A stretch of DNA of 64,000 nucleotides from Clostridia bacterium. Lineage in GTDB: Bacteria > Bacillota > Clostridia > Oscillospirales > Acutalibacteraceae. A model generated the notes under the pieces. It was not told where the DNA came from, did no database searches, and saw only the letters and a program-made list of their open reading frames with translations. The translations under genes were made by a program, and so were the position numbers. This document shows, piece by piece, positions 33,000 to 42,065 of the stretch. Within the stretch, counting starts at the first letter, position 1, and every line of letters begins with the position of its first letter. The stretch is taken from positions 49,695-113,694 of the forward strand of contig JAFQSP010000010.1 in NCBI GenBank assembly GCA_017409475.1, given 5' to 3'.

Positions 33000-34718
33000 T
33001 TATTTTATATATAATATGCCCGAAAGGGGAAGCTCGATTTCAGCAATTGTCGAGTCGATAATTCCCTCCGAAATTGTTTCGCCGAAGCAGTTTACAGCCG
33101 TATAGCTCTTACCCTTGCAGTTCTTGACATAAACGCTGTTACCCTTTGACGCTTTTACTATGGTCAGTTCGTCGTAATCTGCGCCGTCGATAACCGTCTG
33201 CACGTAGCTGGTGTAAATTGCTTTTTTATCGAGAACGGCACAGGCACCCGAATAATCGTGAGCGGTATCGTAAACGTGAAGCTTACCGTTCATCAGAATA
33301 TCGGCGTTTTCGCGCCAGAATGAAAGATAGAATTTAAGTGCCTTGCGGTGAACGTCGCTGATGGTATCGAGACGTAACGAAACCTGCGGTACGCTGTAAA
33401 GAATGCTTGTGAATTGGAGCATAGCCGATTCGGGAGTGTCATCCTTGTTCCACATAAGCATATCCGAGTGAACGGCGGTGTTGCCCGATGTCAGACGAAG
33501 GTCGAGTGTGTGCTTTCTGTTCGAAATTGCATCGTTGGGGCAGTCGGTTGCGCGGAGCATATTGCCGTACTTTCTGATAGCGGGACCAACGTATGTCTGT
33601 CTGAACTCGATAAGAATGTCGGGTTTTATCTTTTTCAGCTCGATGGTGATGTCGGTCATCAGTCGGTCGACTGCTTCAACGAGTGACTCGTAATCACGGC
33701 GGTCATCGGGAGCAATCGTACTCGGTGTCAAGCGGAAACTATCGATAAAGTCGAGCTTGAATCCGTCCAAATCCCATTCAACGAGATATTTTTTATAAAC
33801 GCCGATGAGAAAGTCACGAACCTCCTTGTATCTCGGGTCGAGCTGTGTATGTTCATACTGATAGGGATTGTCGCTGAGCACCATATCCTTGAATCTTTCA
33901 AAAGCTCTCGAATACTTGCCTACAAATGGCACCGAGAACCATAGAATGAGCTTAACGCCCTCTGCATGAACTCTGTCGACAACCTCGCGCATATCGGGAA
34001 TTTTTGTTGTAGCGAGTTCCCAGTCGCCGCAATATGCATATCCGCGACCTAAATTGTCGGTCTGCCAACCGTCGTCAACGATGATTGATTCCATTCCGAG
34101 CTCTTTTGCCAGACGGGCTTCTCTGACAATGCTTTCCGAGTCGAGATTCTGGTGATAGCTGTACCACATCGAGTTCATGGGCAGCTTTGCGTGTTCGGGA
34201 ACGCTCAGCGGAGTGTAACCGCATTCGTTTTCCCACCAGCGCACTACGTCATAAACTGCGTCATAGAAGGGAATATCGCGTGTATCAACGCGAACTGTTG
34301 CCGAATATTCCTCGATAGCCGTGGTAGTTTCGGTAAAGAAGGTGAAGGTAACAACAATGTTTCCGTCCTCCTCGCGTACACCTGTTTTGATTGCGGTGGG
34401 AGACATAGCGTCGTCAATGGCGAGGGTCAATCTATTGTTTCCGTCGACTGAAAGTACCGACTGAACGGGCATTGATGAAGCAATATTAGCGTATGTAGTG
34501 CTGGGTCCCCAGTCGGGTCCAATACGTCTGCAATGGCTGAGATACGGACTCCATACAGAAAAGCATTCAATGTGAGGAATCTCAAATTGAACGCTGAATT
34601 TTTCCGGAACAGCTTTTTCGCTAAGTTTAGCATGTACTGTAAAATGCTTTATTCCGTTTTCTTCTCTTTCGTTATCTATCCAAATTTTTGCGCCTGCGTT
34701 TCCGCCGAAAATATGCAT
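33000..34718 (-). CDS. Clan GH-D glycoside hydrolase, alpha-galactosidase-like (GH36 related)
   Basis: A 572-residue protein with a beta-sandwich N-terminal part (1-170), a TIM barrel (about 175-480) and a C-terminal beta domain. Barrel motifs SIIVDDGWQTDN, KLILWFSVPFVGKY and DGFKLDFID (Asp323 as likely nucleophile) and ATDCPND (Asp392 as candidate acid/base) fit clan GH-D, which contains alpha-galactosidases and alpha-N-acetylgalactosaminidases. No signal peptide, so it acts on imported oligosaccharides. It differs clearly from the GH36 enzyme at 44569 and may have another substrate. Transcribed divergently from an SGNH esterase, which suggests joint use on decorated glycans. Confidence 0.82.
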   Translation of the reverse strand: MHIFGGNAGAKIWIDNEREENGIKHFTVHAKLSEKAVPEKFSVQFEIPHIECFSVWSPYLSHCRRIGPDWGPSTTYANIASSMPVQSVLSVDGNNRLTLAIDDAMSPTAIKTGVREEDGNIVVTFTFFTETTTAIEEYSATVRVDTRDIPFYDAVYDVVRWWENECGYTPLSVPEHAKLPMNSMWYSYHQNLDSESIVREARLAKELGMESIIVDDGWQTDNLGRGYAYCGDWELATTKIPDMREVVDRVHAEGVKLILWFSVPFVGKYSRAFERFKDMVLSDNPYQYEHTQLDPRYKEVRDFLIGVYKKYLVEWDLDGFKLDFIDSFRLTPSTIAPDDRRDYESLVEAVDRLMTDITIELKKIKPDILIEFRQTYVGPAIRKYGNMLRATDCPNDAISNRKHTLDLRLTSGNTAVHSDMLMWNKDDTPESAMLQFTSILYSVPQVSLRLDTISDVHRKALKFYLSFWRENADILMNGKLHVYDTAHDYSGACAVLDKKAIYTSYVQTVIDGADYDELTIVKASKGNSVYVKNCKGKSYTAVNCFGETISEGIIDSTIAEIELPLSGILYIK

Positions 34719-34751
34719 AATTTAAAAAACTCCTTTTATACAGATATCTTG

Positions 34752-34780
34752 ATTATAATAAGCGCAACATTCAAAGTCAA
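34752..34780 (-). promoter_or_regulatory. Sigma-A promoter of the GH-D glycosidase
   Basis: On the minus strand TTGACT (34780-34775), 17-base spacer, TATAAT (34757-34752); start codon at 34718, with AAGGAG just before it. Confidence 0.8.
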
Positions 34781-34802
34781 CCGAAATATCAAAAAAATGG
34801 TA

Positions 34803-34831
34803 TTGATTTATGACACTTATTGTATTAGAAT
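34803..34831 (+). promoter_or_regulatory. Putative promoter of the SGNH esterase gene
   Basis: TTGATT (34803-34808), 17-base spacer, TAGAAT (34826-34831), 40 bases before the start codon. It is divergent from the glycosidase promoter; the -35 elements are about 22 bases apart, so one regulator could act on both. Confidence 0.5.
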
Positions 34832-34871
34832 GGTACTACAAATATTTGATATTAGCAGGAGTTGTATTTGA

Positions 34872-35873
34872 ATGAAAACACTAAATATCAAGGATGCACC
34901 GATAAAGGTTTTCGGTATCCCTTTTTTTGATAAAAAGAAGGTATTTGAAAGAATACCTCTCGAAATTCGCGAACAGGTAAAAAGTCTCGAATTTTTGGGA
35001 AGAAGATGTCCCGGTGCTCGCGTAGGATTTAAAACCGATGCTGCCGAATTCACAGTCAGAATAAGCTACAAGACCTTTTCTGTTGATGCAGGAATGAGCA
35101 TTTTTGCCGCCCATGCCGCCAACGTTATGGTAGGTGAAAGACAGAATTCCGAATATGTCGAGCATATTTGCCCACCCGATTACGAAACAAAGCAATTCGA
35201 AAAGGTTGTTAAAAAGAGCAATAAAATGGAGGAGGTTACCATTTGGCTTCCCCGAAATGAAGAGCTTGATGAGGTGGAAATTATTTTCCCCGACGATGCA
35301 AAGATTGAGGCGCCTACACCGTATAAGTATGGTCCTGCGTTATATTACGGCTCATCCATCACCGAAGGCGGCTGCGCTACCGGCGTAACGCTTGGGTATA
35401 ATGCGCTTTTGTCACGTTGGCTCGACCTTGATTATTACAATTTTGGCTTTTCCGGCAGCGCAAGGGGAGAAATCGAAATTGCCGATTATATCAATACGAT
35501 TGATTTCAGCGTGTTTATCATGGACTATGACCATAATGCTTGGAATTGCGATGAGCTCAAGCGTACTCACGAGCCTTTCTTTAAAAGAATCAGAGAAAAG
35601 CATCCTGACGTGCCTGTTTTATTCTTAACCCGTCCTAATTTTTATGAGGTTGACGATTCGGCAGGACGTCGTGACATTGTCCGCGAAACCTACGAAAACG
35701 CAATCAAAAACGGGGACAAAAACGTTTATTTCATCGATGGCGAAACCTTTTTTGGACAAAAGGACAGAACTCTTTGTACCGTCGATTTGACACACCCGAA
35801 TGACATTGGATTTTACCGAATGGCCGAGACTATATACCCCGTACTGAAAGAAATTCTTGAAAAAGGCGAATAA
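34872..35873 (+). CDS. SGNH/GDSL hydrolase with N-terminal beta-sandwich
   Basis: A two-domain esterase type. Residues about 1-145 form a beta-rich domain like the N-terminal domain of GxSL/CE2-type carbohydrate esterases; residues about 150-333 are the SGNH fold. Block I is YGSSITEGG with the nucleophile Ser, block II is GFSGSARGE, and block V is VDLTHPNDIGF with the Asp-x-x-His pair. No signal peptide is seen. Removal of acyl groups (for example acetyl) from sugars is the usual role. The gene is divergent from the GH-D glycosidase and ends with its own terminator. Confidence 0.85.
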   Translation: MKTLNIKDAPIKVFGIPFFDKKKVFERIPLEIREQVKSLEFLGRRCPGARVGFKTDAAEFTVRISYKTFSVDAGMSIFAAHAANVMVGERQNSEYVEHICPPDYETKQFEKVVKKSNKMEEVTIWLPRNEELDEVEIIFPDDAKIEAPTPYKYGPALYYGSSITEGGCATGVTLGYNALLSRWLDLDYYNFGFSGSARGEIEIADYINTIDFSVFIMDYDHNAWNCDELKRTHEPFFKRIREKHPDVPVLFLTRPNFYEVDDSAGRRDIVRETYENAIKNGDKNVYFIDGETFFGQKDRTLCTVDLTHPNDIGFYRMAETIYPVLKEILEKGE

Positions 35874-35888
35874 TATCATAAATTTTAT

Positions 35889-35919
35889 AAAAGCCGCTGA
35901 CTTAAGTCGGTGGCTTTTA
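35889..35919 (+). terminator. Intrinsic terminator after the SGNH esterase
   Basis: AAAAGCCGCTGACTT (35889-35903) pairs with AAGTCGGTGGCTTTT (35904-35918) including two G-T pairs. The T-run is part of the stem end. Confidence 0.75.
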
Positions 35920-35936
35920 TTGCGCTTCATGTGTAC

Positions 35937-35965
35937 TTGAAATATTTATTACATAATGTTATAAT
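35937..35965 (+). promoter_or_regulatory. Sigma-A promoter of the lipoprotein/DUF2927 pair
   Basis: TTGAAA (35937-35942), 17-base spacer, TATAAT (35960-35965). The first start codon is 39 bases downstream. Confidence 0.75.
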
Positions 35966-36004
35966 GAGTTAATTTTTTAAAAGCTTAATGGGAGATTTTT
36001 AGAT

Positions 36005-36694
36005 ATGAAAAAGGTGCTTTTATTTATATTGACTGCTGTTATAATTTTGTCCTTCGCGGCTTGTTCCGGTGCTGAATTATCGGCCGAAGGGATGATAGGC
36101 GTATGGAAAATGGAAGCATCAGTTGTCGAGCTTATCAGCATGAATGAAGACAATGTTTTAAAGGAAAGTTTTGAGGATTATGTAAACCAGGTTGATTTCA
36201 GCGGATTAACATTAACCTTTGATGTAGAATTTTGCGAGGACGGAAGTTATTTAATTTCCGCCGATGAAGCTGTAGCAGAAAAAGAAATTTCCGTTTTATA
36301 TGAAGCCGTTTTCGAGGCGTATGACAGGGACAAGGAGTTAGCCATGCGCTTTATTGGCGGATCAATGTCCGAAGCTGTTACCGAGCAGGAATTTGACGAT
36401 ATTCTTTCCCAGCATGGATATACCTATGAGGAATATGTCGGCGAAATTAAGCGTACGATGAGCGAGGATATCGACAATTTTTGCGCTCGTTATATCAGCG
36501 AGATTAAATATGGCGGAAGCTATTTTATTGAGATAACCGACAAGACGCAGGGAAACATTTATTTCGATAAGGAAAAGATTCAGCTTGCCAAAATTAAGTA
36601 TGCCAAAAGTGAATCATCAGAAATTATTGAGATAATTTCGTCAAATATGCCGTTTTTCTCACACTCAATGCAGCTCGACCGAGCAAATGATTAG
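36005..36694 (+). CDS. Putative lipoprotein of unknown function
   Basis: 229 residues. A lipoprotein signal peptide (MKKVLLFILTAVIILSF then AAC) has a good lipobox with Cys21, so LspA should process it and anchor it to the outer face of the membrane. The mature part is acidic and mixed alpha/beta with no family I recognise; GVWKMEASVVEL and GGSYFIEITDK repeat a short beta-strand pattern seen in lipocalin-like small lipoproteins, only weakly. The next gene starts 13 bases after the stop, so the two exported proteins are probably made together. Confidence 0.75.
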   Translation: MKKVLLFILTAVIILSFAACSGAELSAEGMIGVWKMEASVVELISMNEDNVLKESFEDYVNQVDFSGLTLTFDVEFCEDGSYLISADEAVAEKEISVLYEAVFEAYDRDKELAMRFIGGSMSEAVTEQEFDDILSQHGYTYEEYVGEIKRTMSEDIDNFCARYISEIKYGGSYFIEITDKTQGNIYFDKEKIQLAKIKYAKSESSEIIEIISSNMPFFSHSMQLDRAND

Positions 36695-36707
36695 ATAGGA
36701 GAAGTTA

Positions 36708-37481
36708 ATGAAAGGACTTTTAGCGTTTTTTTCGGCGCTTTTTATACTTGCAAATATGACCTTTTGCGCCGAAAATAAAACGGCGCAAATTCCTGAGCCG
36801 TTTTCGAAATCATCCTTTATTCGCGTGCCTGAAAAACAGGAGGAGCATTCCACGTTTTTTAATCCCAATTATACTGCCGATGAAGTTTTTGAATATTTCA
36901 AGGAGGTTGTCCTCAGCTCCGAATACACCGAGAATGAGGAAAACAGCGGCCTTGTTCAAAAGTGGATTTTACCGATTTATTACTCAATCGAAGGGGATTG
37001 TTCCGTCGCGGATAAAAAGATAATCACCGATTTTATCAATGAACTTAACCAAATAGACGGTTTTCCTAAAATGTATCCCGCTGAGAATGGAAAGCACTCT
37101 AATTTTATCATGAGCTTCATGCCATCGAGCGATTTGGCGCAAAAAATGGGAGGTGCGGTAAATTTTGAGCGTTCGGATGGAATATCGCAGTTTTGGTTTT
37201 TGCTACGATTGAATGTGATTTATGATGTAAGAATCGGATATGATAAGTCAATGCCAAAGGCTGTAAGAAACGCCGTTTTATTGGAGGAAATCGTAAACGC
37301 AATAGGTATCAGTAACGATACCGAAACCCGAGAGGATAGCATAGTTTATTCCGGATATACCGAAACCGACAGCCTTTCCGAAATGGACTGGTTAATTCTC
37401 CGCGTTTTGTACAGCGACGAAATTAAATGCGGAATGAACGAAACCGAATGCTACGAGGTTATAAAAAGAATATACTACTGA
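36708..37481 (+). CDS. Exported protein with DUF2927-like region
   Basis: 257 residues with an N-terminal signal peptide (about 1-20); the Cys at 20 sits in TFC, a poor lipobox, so it may be secreted or anchored. Residues about 150-250 recall DUF2927: a long strand-helix region ending LLEEIVNAIGISNDTET, YSGYTETDSLSEMDWLILRVLYSDEIKCGM. That family is otherwise linked to exported metalloprotease-like folds lacking an obvious zinc site; here LLEEI lacks HExxH. Function unknown. It forms a unit with the lipoprotein upstream. Confidence 0.7.
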   Translation: MKGLLAFFSALFILANMTFCAENKTAQIPEPFSKSSFIRVPEKQEEHSTFFNPNYTADEVFEYFKEVVLSSEYTENEENSGLVQKWILPIYYSIEGDCSVADKKIITDFINELNQIDGFPKMYPAENGKHSNFIMSFMPSSDLAQKMGGAVNFERSDGISQFWFLLRLNVIYDVRIGYDKSMPKAVRNAVLLEEIVNAIGISNDTETREDSIVYSGYTETDSLSEMDWLILRVLYSDEIKCGMNETECYEVIKRIYY

Positions 37482-37519
37482 AATAATACGGGGCGATACA
37501 AATAGCTTAATAAAAGCTG

Positions 37520-37548
37520 TTGAGTATTGCCCTGAAATTGTTTATAAT
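37520..37548 (+). promoter_or_regulatory. Sigma-A promoter of the deo operon
   Basis: TTGAGT (37520-37525), 17-base spacer, TATAAT (37543-37548), 36 bases before deoC. No clear DeoR operator palindrome was recognised. Confidence 0.8.
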
Positions 37549-37584
37549 AGAGGTAAAGAAAAAATATCAGCGAGGTAAATGACA

Positions 37585-38250
37585 ATGGATATAAACGAAA
37601 TATTATCGCGGGTTGACCACACCTTGCTTTCGCAGGGTGCAACCTGGAACGAAATAAAGGCAATCTGCGATGACGGTATGAGGTACAAAACGGCATCGGT
37701 TTGCATCCCCGCATCCTATGTCAAAGCGGCAAAGGATTACGTCGGTGATGGGCTTAAAATTTGCACAGTCATCGGCTTTCCGAATGGATACAGTACAACC
37801 GAAACAAAGTGCTTCGAAACCGAAGATGCGATAAAAAACGGGGCCGACGAAATTGATATGGTAATAAATATCGGCTGGCTGAAGGATAAGCGTTATGACG
37901 ATGTTTTTAACGAAATAAAGGCGATTAAATCGGTATGCGGTGAAAGGGTGCTTAAGGTTATAATCGAAACCTGTCTGCTTACCGATGAGGAAAAGAAAAA
38001 AATGTGCGAAATTGTCTCATTATCGGGCGCTGATTATATAAAAACGTCAACGGGATTTTCTGCTTCGGGCGCAACGAAGGAGGACATAGTCCTCTTTGCC
38101 GCCAACGTATCAAAATCGGTGAAAATAAAGGCGGCAGGAGGAATTTCGTCGATTGCCGATGCCGAAGACTTTATAAATCTCGGTGCCGACCGACTTGGTA
38201 CAAGCCGAATTGTGAAGGCGATAAAGAACGAAAATTCGGGCGGATATTAA
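37585..38250 (+). CDS. deoC: Deoxyribose-phosphate aldolase
   Basis: Cleaves 2-deoxyribose 5-phosphate to acetaldehyde and glyceraldehyde 3-phosphate, the last step of deoxynucleoside breakdown. VDHTLL at the N-terminus, EIDMVINIG (proton-relay Asp), [11 protein letters not shown] and the Schiff-base lysine in YIKTSTGFS are present, followed by IKAAGGI. 221 residues is the usual size. GAGG at 37572-37575 favours ATG 37585 over ATG 37579. First gene of deoC-deoD-deoB-cdd-pdp. Confidence 0.96.
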   Translation: MDINEILSRVDHTLLSQGATWNEIKAICDDGMRYKTASVCIPASYVKAAKDYVGDGLKICTVIGFPNGYSTTETKCFETEDAIKNGADEIDMVINIGWLKDKRYDDVFNEIKAIKSVCGERVLKVIIETCLLTDEEKKKMCEIVSLSGADYIKTSTGFSASGATKEDIVLFAANVSKSVKIKAAGGISSIADAEDFINLGADRLGTSRIVKAIKNENSGGY

Positions 38251-38285
38251 ATAACTACCAATCTATAAAAAAGGAGAAAATAAAA

Positions 38286-39032
38286 ATGACAGAAAAGCTT
38301 TATCCCACACCGCATATAAACGCGACTCCCGACGATTTTGCAAAAACTGTTTTAATGCCCGGCGACCCGCTGAGAGCGAAATTTATAGCCGAAAATTTTA
38401 TTACCGATGCCAAGCTCGTCAATAATGTCCGCTCAATTCAAGGGTATACGGGCTATTACGATGGGGTAAAGGTTTCGGTTATGGCGAGCGGAATGGGTAT
38501 GCCGTCGATTGCCATTTACTCATACGAGCTTTACAATATTTTCGGAGTTGAGAATATTATTCGTGTAGGCTCAGCGGGAGCGATAAACCCCGATATAAAG
38601 GTGCGAGACATAGTTATCGGTATGGGTGCGTGTACAAATTCTAATTTTGCCAACCAGTTTAATCTGCCCGGCACCTTTTCGTCCATTTGCAGCTACGATT
38701 TGTTAAAGAAATGTACCGAAACAGCTGAGCAAATGGGGGTTAATTTCCATGTTGGAAATATACTTTCGTCGGATACCTTCTATACCGATGAAAAGGGTGT
38801 ACCCGAATGTCACAATTCCTCGTCAAAGTGGAGAAAGATGGGCGTAATGGCCGTCGAAATGGAAGCGGCTGCTCTTTATATGAATGCTGCTCGAAGCGGC
38901 AAAAACGCCCTTGCAATATGCACCGTTTCCGACCACATTTTGACGGGTGAGGAAACCACCTCCGATGAGCGTCAGAATTCCTTTACCGAGATGATTGAGC
39001 TTGCGCTCAAAACGGCAAAAAAGCTTGATTAA
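38286..39032 (+). CDS. deoD: Purine-nucleoside phosphorylase, DeoD type
   Basis: Hexameric-type enzyme that splits purine (deoxy)nucleosides with phosphate into base and (deoxy)ribose 1-phosphate. Signatures: LMPGDPLRAKFIAE, ASGMGMPSIAIYSYEL, RVGSAGAI, VEMEAAALY and the catalytic Asp in TVSDHI. 248 residues is slightly longer than the E. coli enzyme (about 239). ATG follows AAAAGGAG. Its product feeds deoB downstream. Confidence 0.96.
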   Translation: MTEKLYPTPHINATPDDFAKTVLMPGDPLRAKFIAENFITDAKLVNNVRSIQGYTGYYDGVKVSVMASGMGMPSIAIYSYELYNIFGVENIIRVGSAGAINPDIKVRDIVIGMGACTNSNFANQFNLPGTFSSICSYDLLKKCTETAEQMGVNFHVGNILSSDTFYTDEKGVPECHNSSSKWRKMGVMAVEMEAAALYMNAARSGKNALAICTVSDHILTGEETTSDERQNSFTEMIELALKTAKKLD

Positions 39033-39046
39033 AAAGGGGCAAAATA

Positions 39047-40213
39047 ATGATAAAACGAGTGTTTTTAATCGTCCTTGATTCGCTTGGAATCGGCGAAATG
39101 CCCGATGCCGAAAGCTTCGGTGACAAGGGCGCAAACACGCTTAAAAGAATATCTCTCTCATCGAAATTTAAGGTGGATAATCTTATCCGTTTTGGAATAG
39201 GGAATATTGACGGAATCGATTATCTCAACCAAACCGAAAGCCCATTAGCCGCTGTTGGTCGCATGACCGAAAAATCGGCGGGAAAGGACACCACAATCGG
39301 CCACTGGGAGATAGCGGGAATTGTTTCAAAAAAGGCGATGCCAACCTATCCAAACGGCTTTCCCGACGAGGTGATTGACGAATTTTCTCGTCTTACGGGC
39401 AGGGGAGTCTTATGCAACAGCACCTATTCGGGTACCGACGTTATCCGCGATTACGGAATGGAGCATATCAAAACGGGTAAGCTTATTGTATATACCTCGG
39501 CCGACAGCGTCTTTCAAATTGCGGCGCATGAGGATGTTGTGCCTCCCGAAAAGCTATACGAATACTGCCGAATTGCGCGAAAAATGCTTTGCGGTGAACA
39601 CGCTGTAGGCAGGGTGATTGCGCGACCTTTCAGTGGCAAGTACCCCGATTTTAAACGCACGTCAAGACGACACGATTTTTCCCTTTTGCCGCCGAAGAAA
39701 ACTCTCCTTGATGCGATAAAATCGGCAGGAAAAAGCGTAATTGCCATTGGAAAGATAACCGATATTTTCGCCGTTCAGGGCATAACCGATAGCTTTTTTA
39801 CTACTTCCAATTCCGACGGAATGGAAAAGACCATGGCTACCCTTGACCTTGATTTTGAGGGGCTTTGCTTTACCAATCTTGTCGATTTTGATATGGTTTA
39901 CGGTCACCGCCAGGATATTGACGGCTATGCGTCGGCTCTCAGCGAATTTGACACATGGCTGGGCGATTTTACCGCAAAAATGGTCGATAGCGACCTTCTT
40001 ATAATCACCGCCGACCATGGCTGCGACCCTGGGGATAAAAGCACCGATCACACACGCGAATATACACCGCTTATTGTTTACGGCAAGGGTGTAAAACCAA
40101 TTAATCTCGGCACTCGTGATAGCTTTTCCGATATTGCCGCAACGGTAGCCGATATTTTAAAGATTGATTTCGACTGTGACGGAGATAGCTTTGCAAATCT
40201 CGTAATTCGCTAA
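39047..40213 (+). CDS. deoB: Phosphopentomutase
   Basis: Converts (deoxy)ribose 1-phosphate to the 5-phosphate. Alkaline-phosphatase superfamily member with two metal ions: VLDSLGIGEMPDA near the N-terminus, the phosphorylated Thr in GKDTTIGHWE, YSGTDVIRDYG, and metal ligands in VDFDMVYGHR, TADHGCDPG and STDHTREYTPL. 388 residues is normal. Lies 14 bases after deoD. Together with deoD and deoC it channels deoxynucleosides into glycolysis. Confidence 0.96.
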   Translation: MIKRVFLIVLDSLGIGEMPDAESFGDKGANTLKRISLSSKFKVDNLIRFGIGNIDGIDYLNQTESPLAAVGRMTEKSAGKDTTIGHWEIAGIVSKKAMPTYPNGFPDEVIDEFSRLTGRGVLCNSTYSGTDVIRDYGMEHIKTGKLIVYTSADSVFQIAAHEDVVPPEKLYEYCRIARKMLCGEHAVGRVIARPFSGKYPDFKRTSRRHDFSLLPPKKTLLDAIKSAGKSVIAIGKITDIFAVQGITDSFFTTSNSDGMEKTMATLDLDFEGLCFTNLVDFDMVYGHRQDIDGYASALSEFDTWLGDFTAKMVDSDLLIITADHGCDPGDKSTDHTREYTPLIVYGKGVKPINLGTRDSFSDIAATVADILKIDFDCDGDSFANLVIR

Positions 40214-40240
40214 ATTAAGGATAAAGGAAGGCATAATTCT

Positions 40241-40651
40241 ATGACCGAAAAAGAGTTGATTAAAAGCGCAAAAGCGGCTATGAAAATGTCATATTCGCCC
40301 TATTCAAATTGTACGGTGGGGGCTGCTTTGCTTTGCGATAACGAAAAGGTTTATTGCGGCTGTAATATCGAAAACGCATCCTTTTCGCCAACCATTTGTG
40401 CCGAAAGAACGGCTTTTTTTAAGGCTGTCAGCGAGGGTGAACGAAAATTTAAAATGATAGCTGTTTGCGGCGAGTGTAATGGGGAAGGGGATAGGCCTTT
40501 TTATCCATGCGGTGTTTGCCGTCAGGTAATGGCGGAGTTTTGCGGTCCCGACTTTATCGTTTTGGTTGCAACTGCCGATGACGGTTACGAAAAATTCACC
40601 CTTTCAGATCTTTTACCTCATACCTTTTCGATTGAAAAAGGGTCTAATTAA
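40241..40651 (+). CDS. cdd: Cytidine deaminase
   Basis: Deaminates cytidine and deoxycytidine to (deoxy)uridine, which the next gene's enzyme can then split. The zinc site is CAERTA (Cys and catalytic Glu) and PCGVCRQ (two Cys), the tetrameric short form; YSPYSNCTVGAALL and GCNIENASFSPT bind substrate. 136 residues is normal. SD AAGGAAGG. Confidence 0.96.
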   Translation: MTEKELIKSAKAAMKMSYSPYSNCTVGAALLCDNEKVYCGCNIENASFSPTICAERTAFFKAVSEGERKFKMIAVCGECNGEGDRPFYPCGVCRQVMAEFCGPDFIVLVATADDGYEKFTLSDLLPHTFSIEKGSN

Positions 40652-40669
40652 GAAAGGTGCGTTTTCACA

Positions 40670-41968
40670 ATGAGAATGTACGATATTATTCAAAAAAAGC
40701 GAAATGGTGGCGAACTTTCTAATGAAGAAATCGCCTTTTTTATAAACCGCTATACAAATGGGGAAATCCCCGATTATCAGGCATCTGCGCTTATGATGGC
40801 GGTATATTTCAGGGGGATGACCGAGGATGAAACGGTATGTCTTACCGAATGTATGGCTGATTCGGGGGATAGGATTGACCTTTCACGATTCGGCAGTTTG
40901 TCAGCCGATAAGCATAGTACGGGCGGAGTCGGGGATAAAACCTCGCTTATTGTGGCTCCGATAGTTGCTTCACTTGGCGGAAAAATTGCTAAAATGTCGG
41001 GACGCGGGCTCGGTCATACGGGTGGCACGGTGGATAAGCTGGAATCGATTCCGGGGTATAAAACCGAGCTTTCACCCGACGAATTTATTGCTCAGGTTGA
41101 AGGGGTCGGAATGGCAATAATTGGCCAAACGGGCAATCTTGCTCCTGCGGATAAAAAGCTGTATGCACTTCGTGACGTTACCGCAACCGTCGAAAGTATA
41201 CCGCTTATAACTTCGAGCATTATGAGTAAGAAGATTGCCGCAGGTGCAGCTACCATTGTCCTCGATGTAAAGGTCGGTAGCGGCGCATTTATGAAAACAG
41301 AAAGAGATGCCGAACTGCTTGCCGAAAGTATGGTCAAAATCGGCAAAAAATGCGGCAGAAAAATGGCAGCTCTTATTACCGATATGAATTCACCGCTCGG
41401 CAACAATATCGGAAATTCGCTCGAAATTATCGAGGCTGTCGAGGTGCTGAAAAATAAAAAGATGGGTGACCTCCGTGATGTGTGCAAGGCGCTTGCGGCG
41501 CAAATGGTTTCGCTCGTTTTTGATATTGCGCTTGACGAAGCCGAACTAAAGGTTGAGAATGCGATTGAATCGGGACTTGCCCTTTCAAAAATGCGTGAGT
41601 GGATAGAGGCGCAGGGTGGCGATAGCCGATTTATTGATGATCCGACCCTCTTGCCAATGGCTAAAAATCAACTTGGGATTATTTGTGAAACCGATGGCTA
41701 TATAACCTCGATGGATGCTGAAAAAATTGGCGTTTCAAGCGTTATGCTTGGCGCAGGACGTGAATCGAAAGATGATACTATCGATTTGAGCGCAGGGATA
41801 ATTATGAATAAAAAGGTTGGTGACAGAGTAGAAAAAGGGGACATTCTAGCCACCATTTACTACAACGATATTTCACCTGAGAATGCAAGGAGTTGCTACC
41901 TTTCGGCCCTTACAATTTCGAGTGAAAAGCCGACCGAAAAACCGCTTATTTATAAGATGGTTAGATAG
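40670..41968 (+). CDS. pdp: Pyrimidine-nucleoside phosphorylase
   Basis: Splits uridine, deoxyuridine and thymidine with phosphate. NP-II family features: ALMMAVYFRGM, DKHSTGGVGDKTSL for phosphate, KMSGRGLGHTGGTVDKLE, and KKIAAGAATIVLDVKVGSGAFM. 432 residues, two-domain fold. The broader Bacillota-type Pdp rather than strict DeoA is likely, but substrate specificity cannot be read directly. It closes the salvage operon; no obvious terminator follows before a new promoter at 41985. Confidence 0.95.
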   Translation: MRMYDIIQKKRNGGELSNEEIAFFINRYTNGEIPDYQASALMMAVYFRGMTEDETVCLTECMADSGDRIDLSRFGSLSADKHSTGGVGDKTSLIVAPIVASLGGKIAKMSGRGLGHTGGTVDKLESIPGYKTELSPDEFIAQVEGVGMAIIGQTGNLAPADKKLYALRDVTATVESIPLITSSIMSKKIAAGAATIVLDVKVGSGAFMKTERDAELLAESMVKIGKKCGRKMAALITDMNSPLGNNIGNSLEIIEAVEVLKNKKMGDLRDVCKALAAQMVSLVFDIALDEAELKVENAIESGLALSKMREWIEAQGGDSRFIDDPTLLPMAKNQLGIICETDGYITSMDAEKIGVSSVMLGAGRESKDDTIDLSAGIIMNKKVGDRVEKGDILATIYYNDISPENARSCYLSALTISSEKPTEKPLIYKMVR

Positions 41969-41984
41969 CGATAAAAATATGCTG

Positions 41985-42013
41985 TTGCGACGGCTGATTT
42001 TCTGTGCTATAAT
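41985..42013 (+). promoter_or_regulatory. Sigma-A promoter before the second SGNH hydrolase
   Basis: TTGCGA (41985-41990), 17-base spacer, TATAAT (42008-42013), 52 bases before the start codon. Confidence 0.65.
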
Positions 42014-42065
42014 GTTCTTCGGCTTTTTTAATAATAAATGTAATTTAAGGTGTGTTATTTAAGGT

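Noticed and set aside
34784-34855. Inverted repeat AATATCAAA ... TTTGATATT between the divergent promoters
   Set aside because: The arms are far apart, AT-rich and short, so chance is likely; not enough to call an operator.
34533-34871. Plus-strand reading frame of 112 codons across the glycosidase start
   Set aside because: It is antisense to the N-terminus of the GH-D glycosidase and covers both divergent promoters; no SD.
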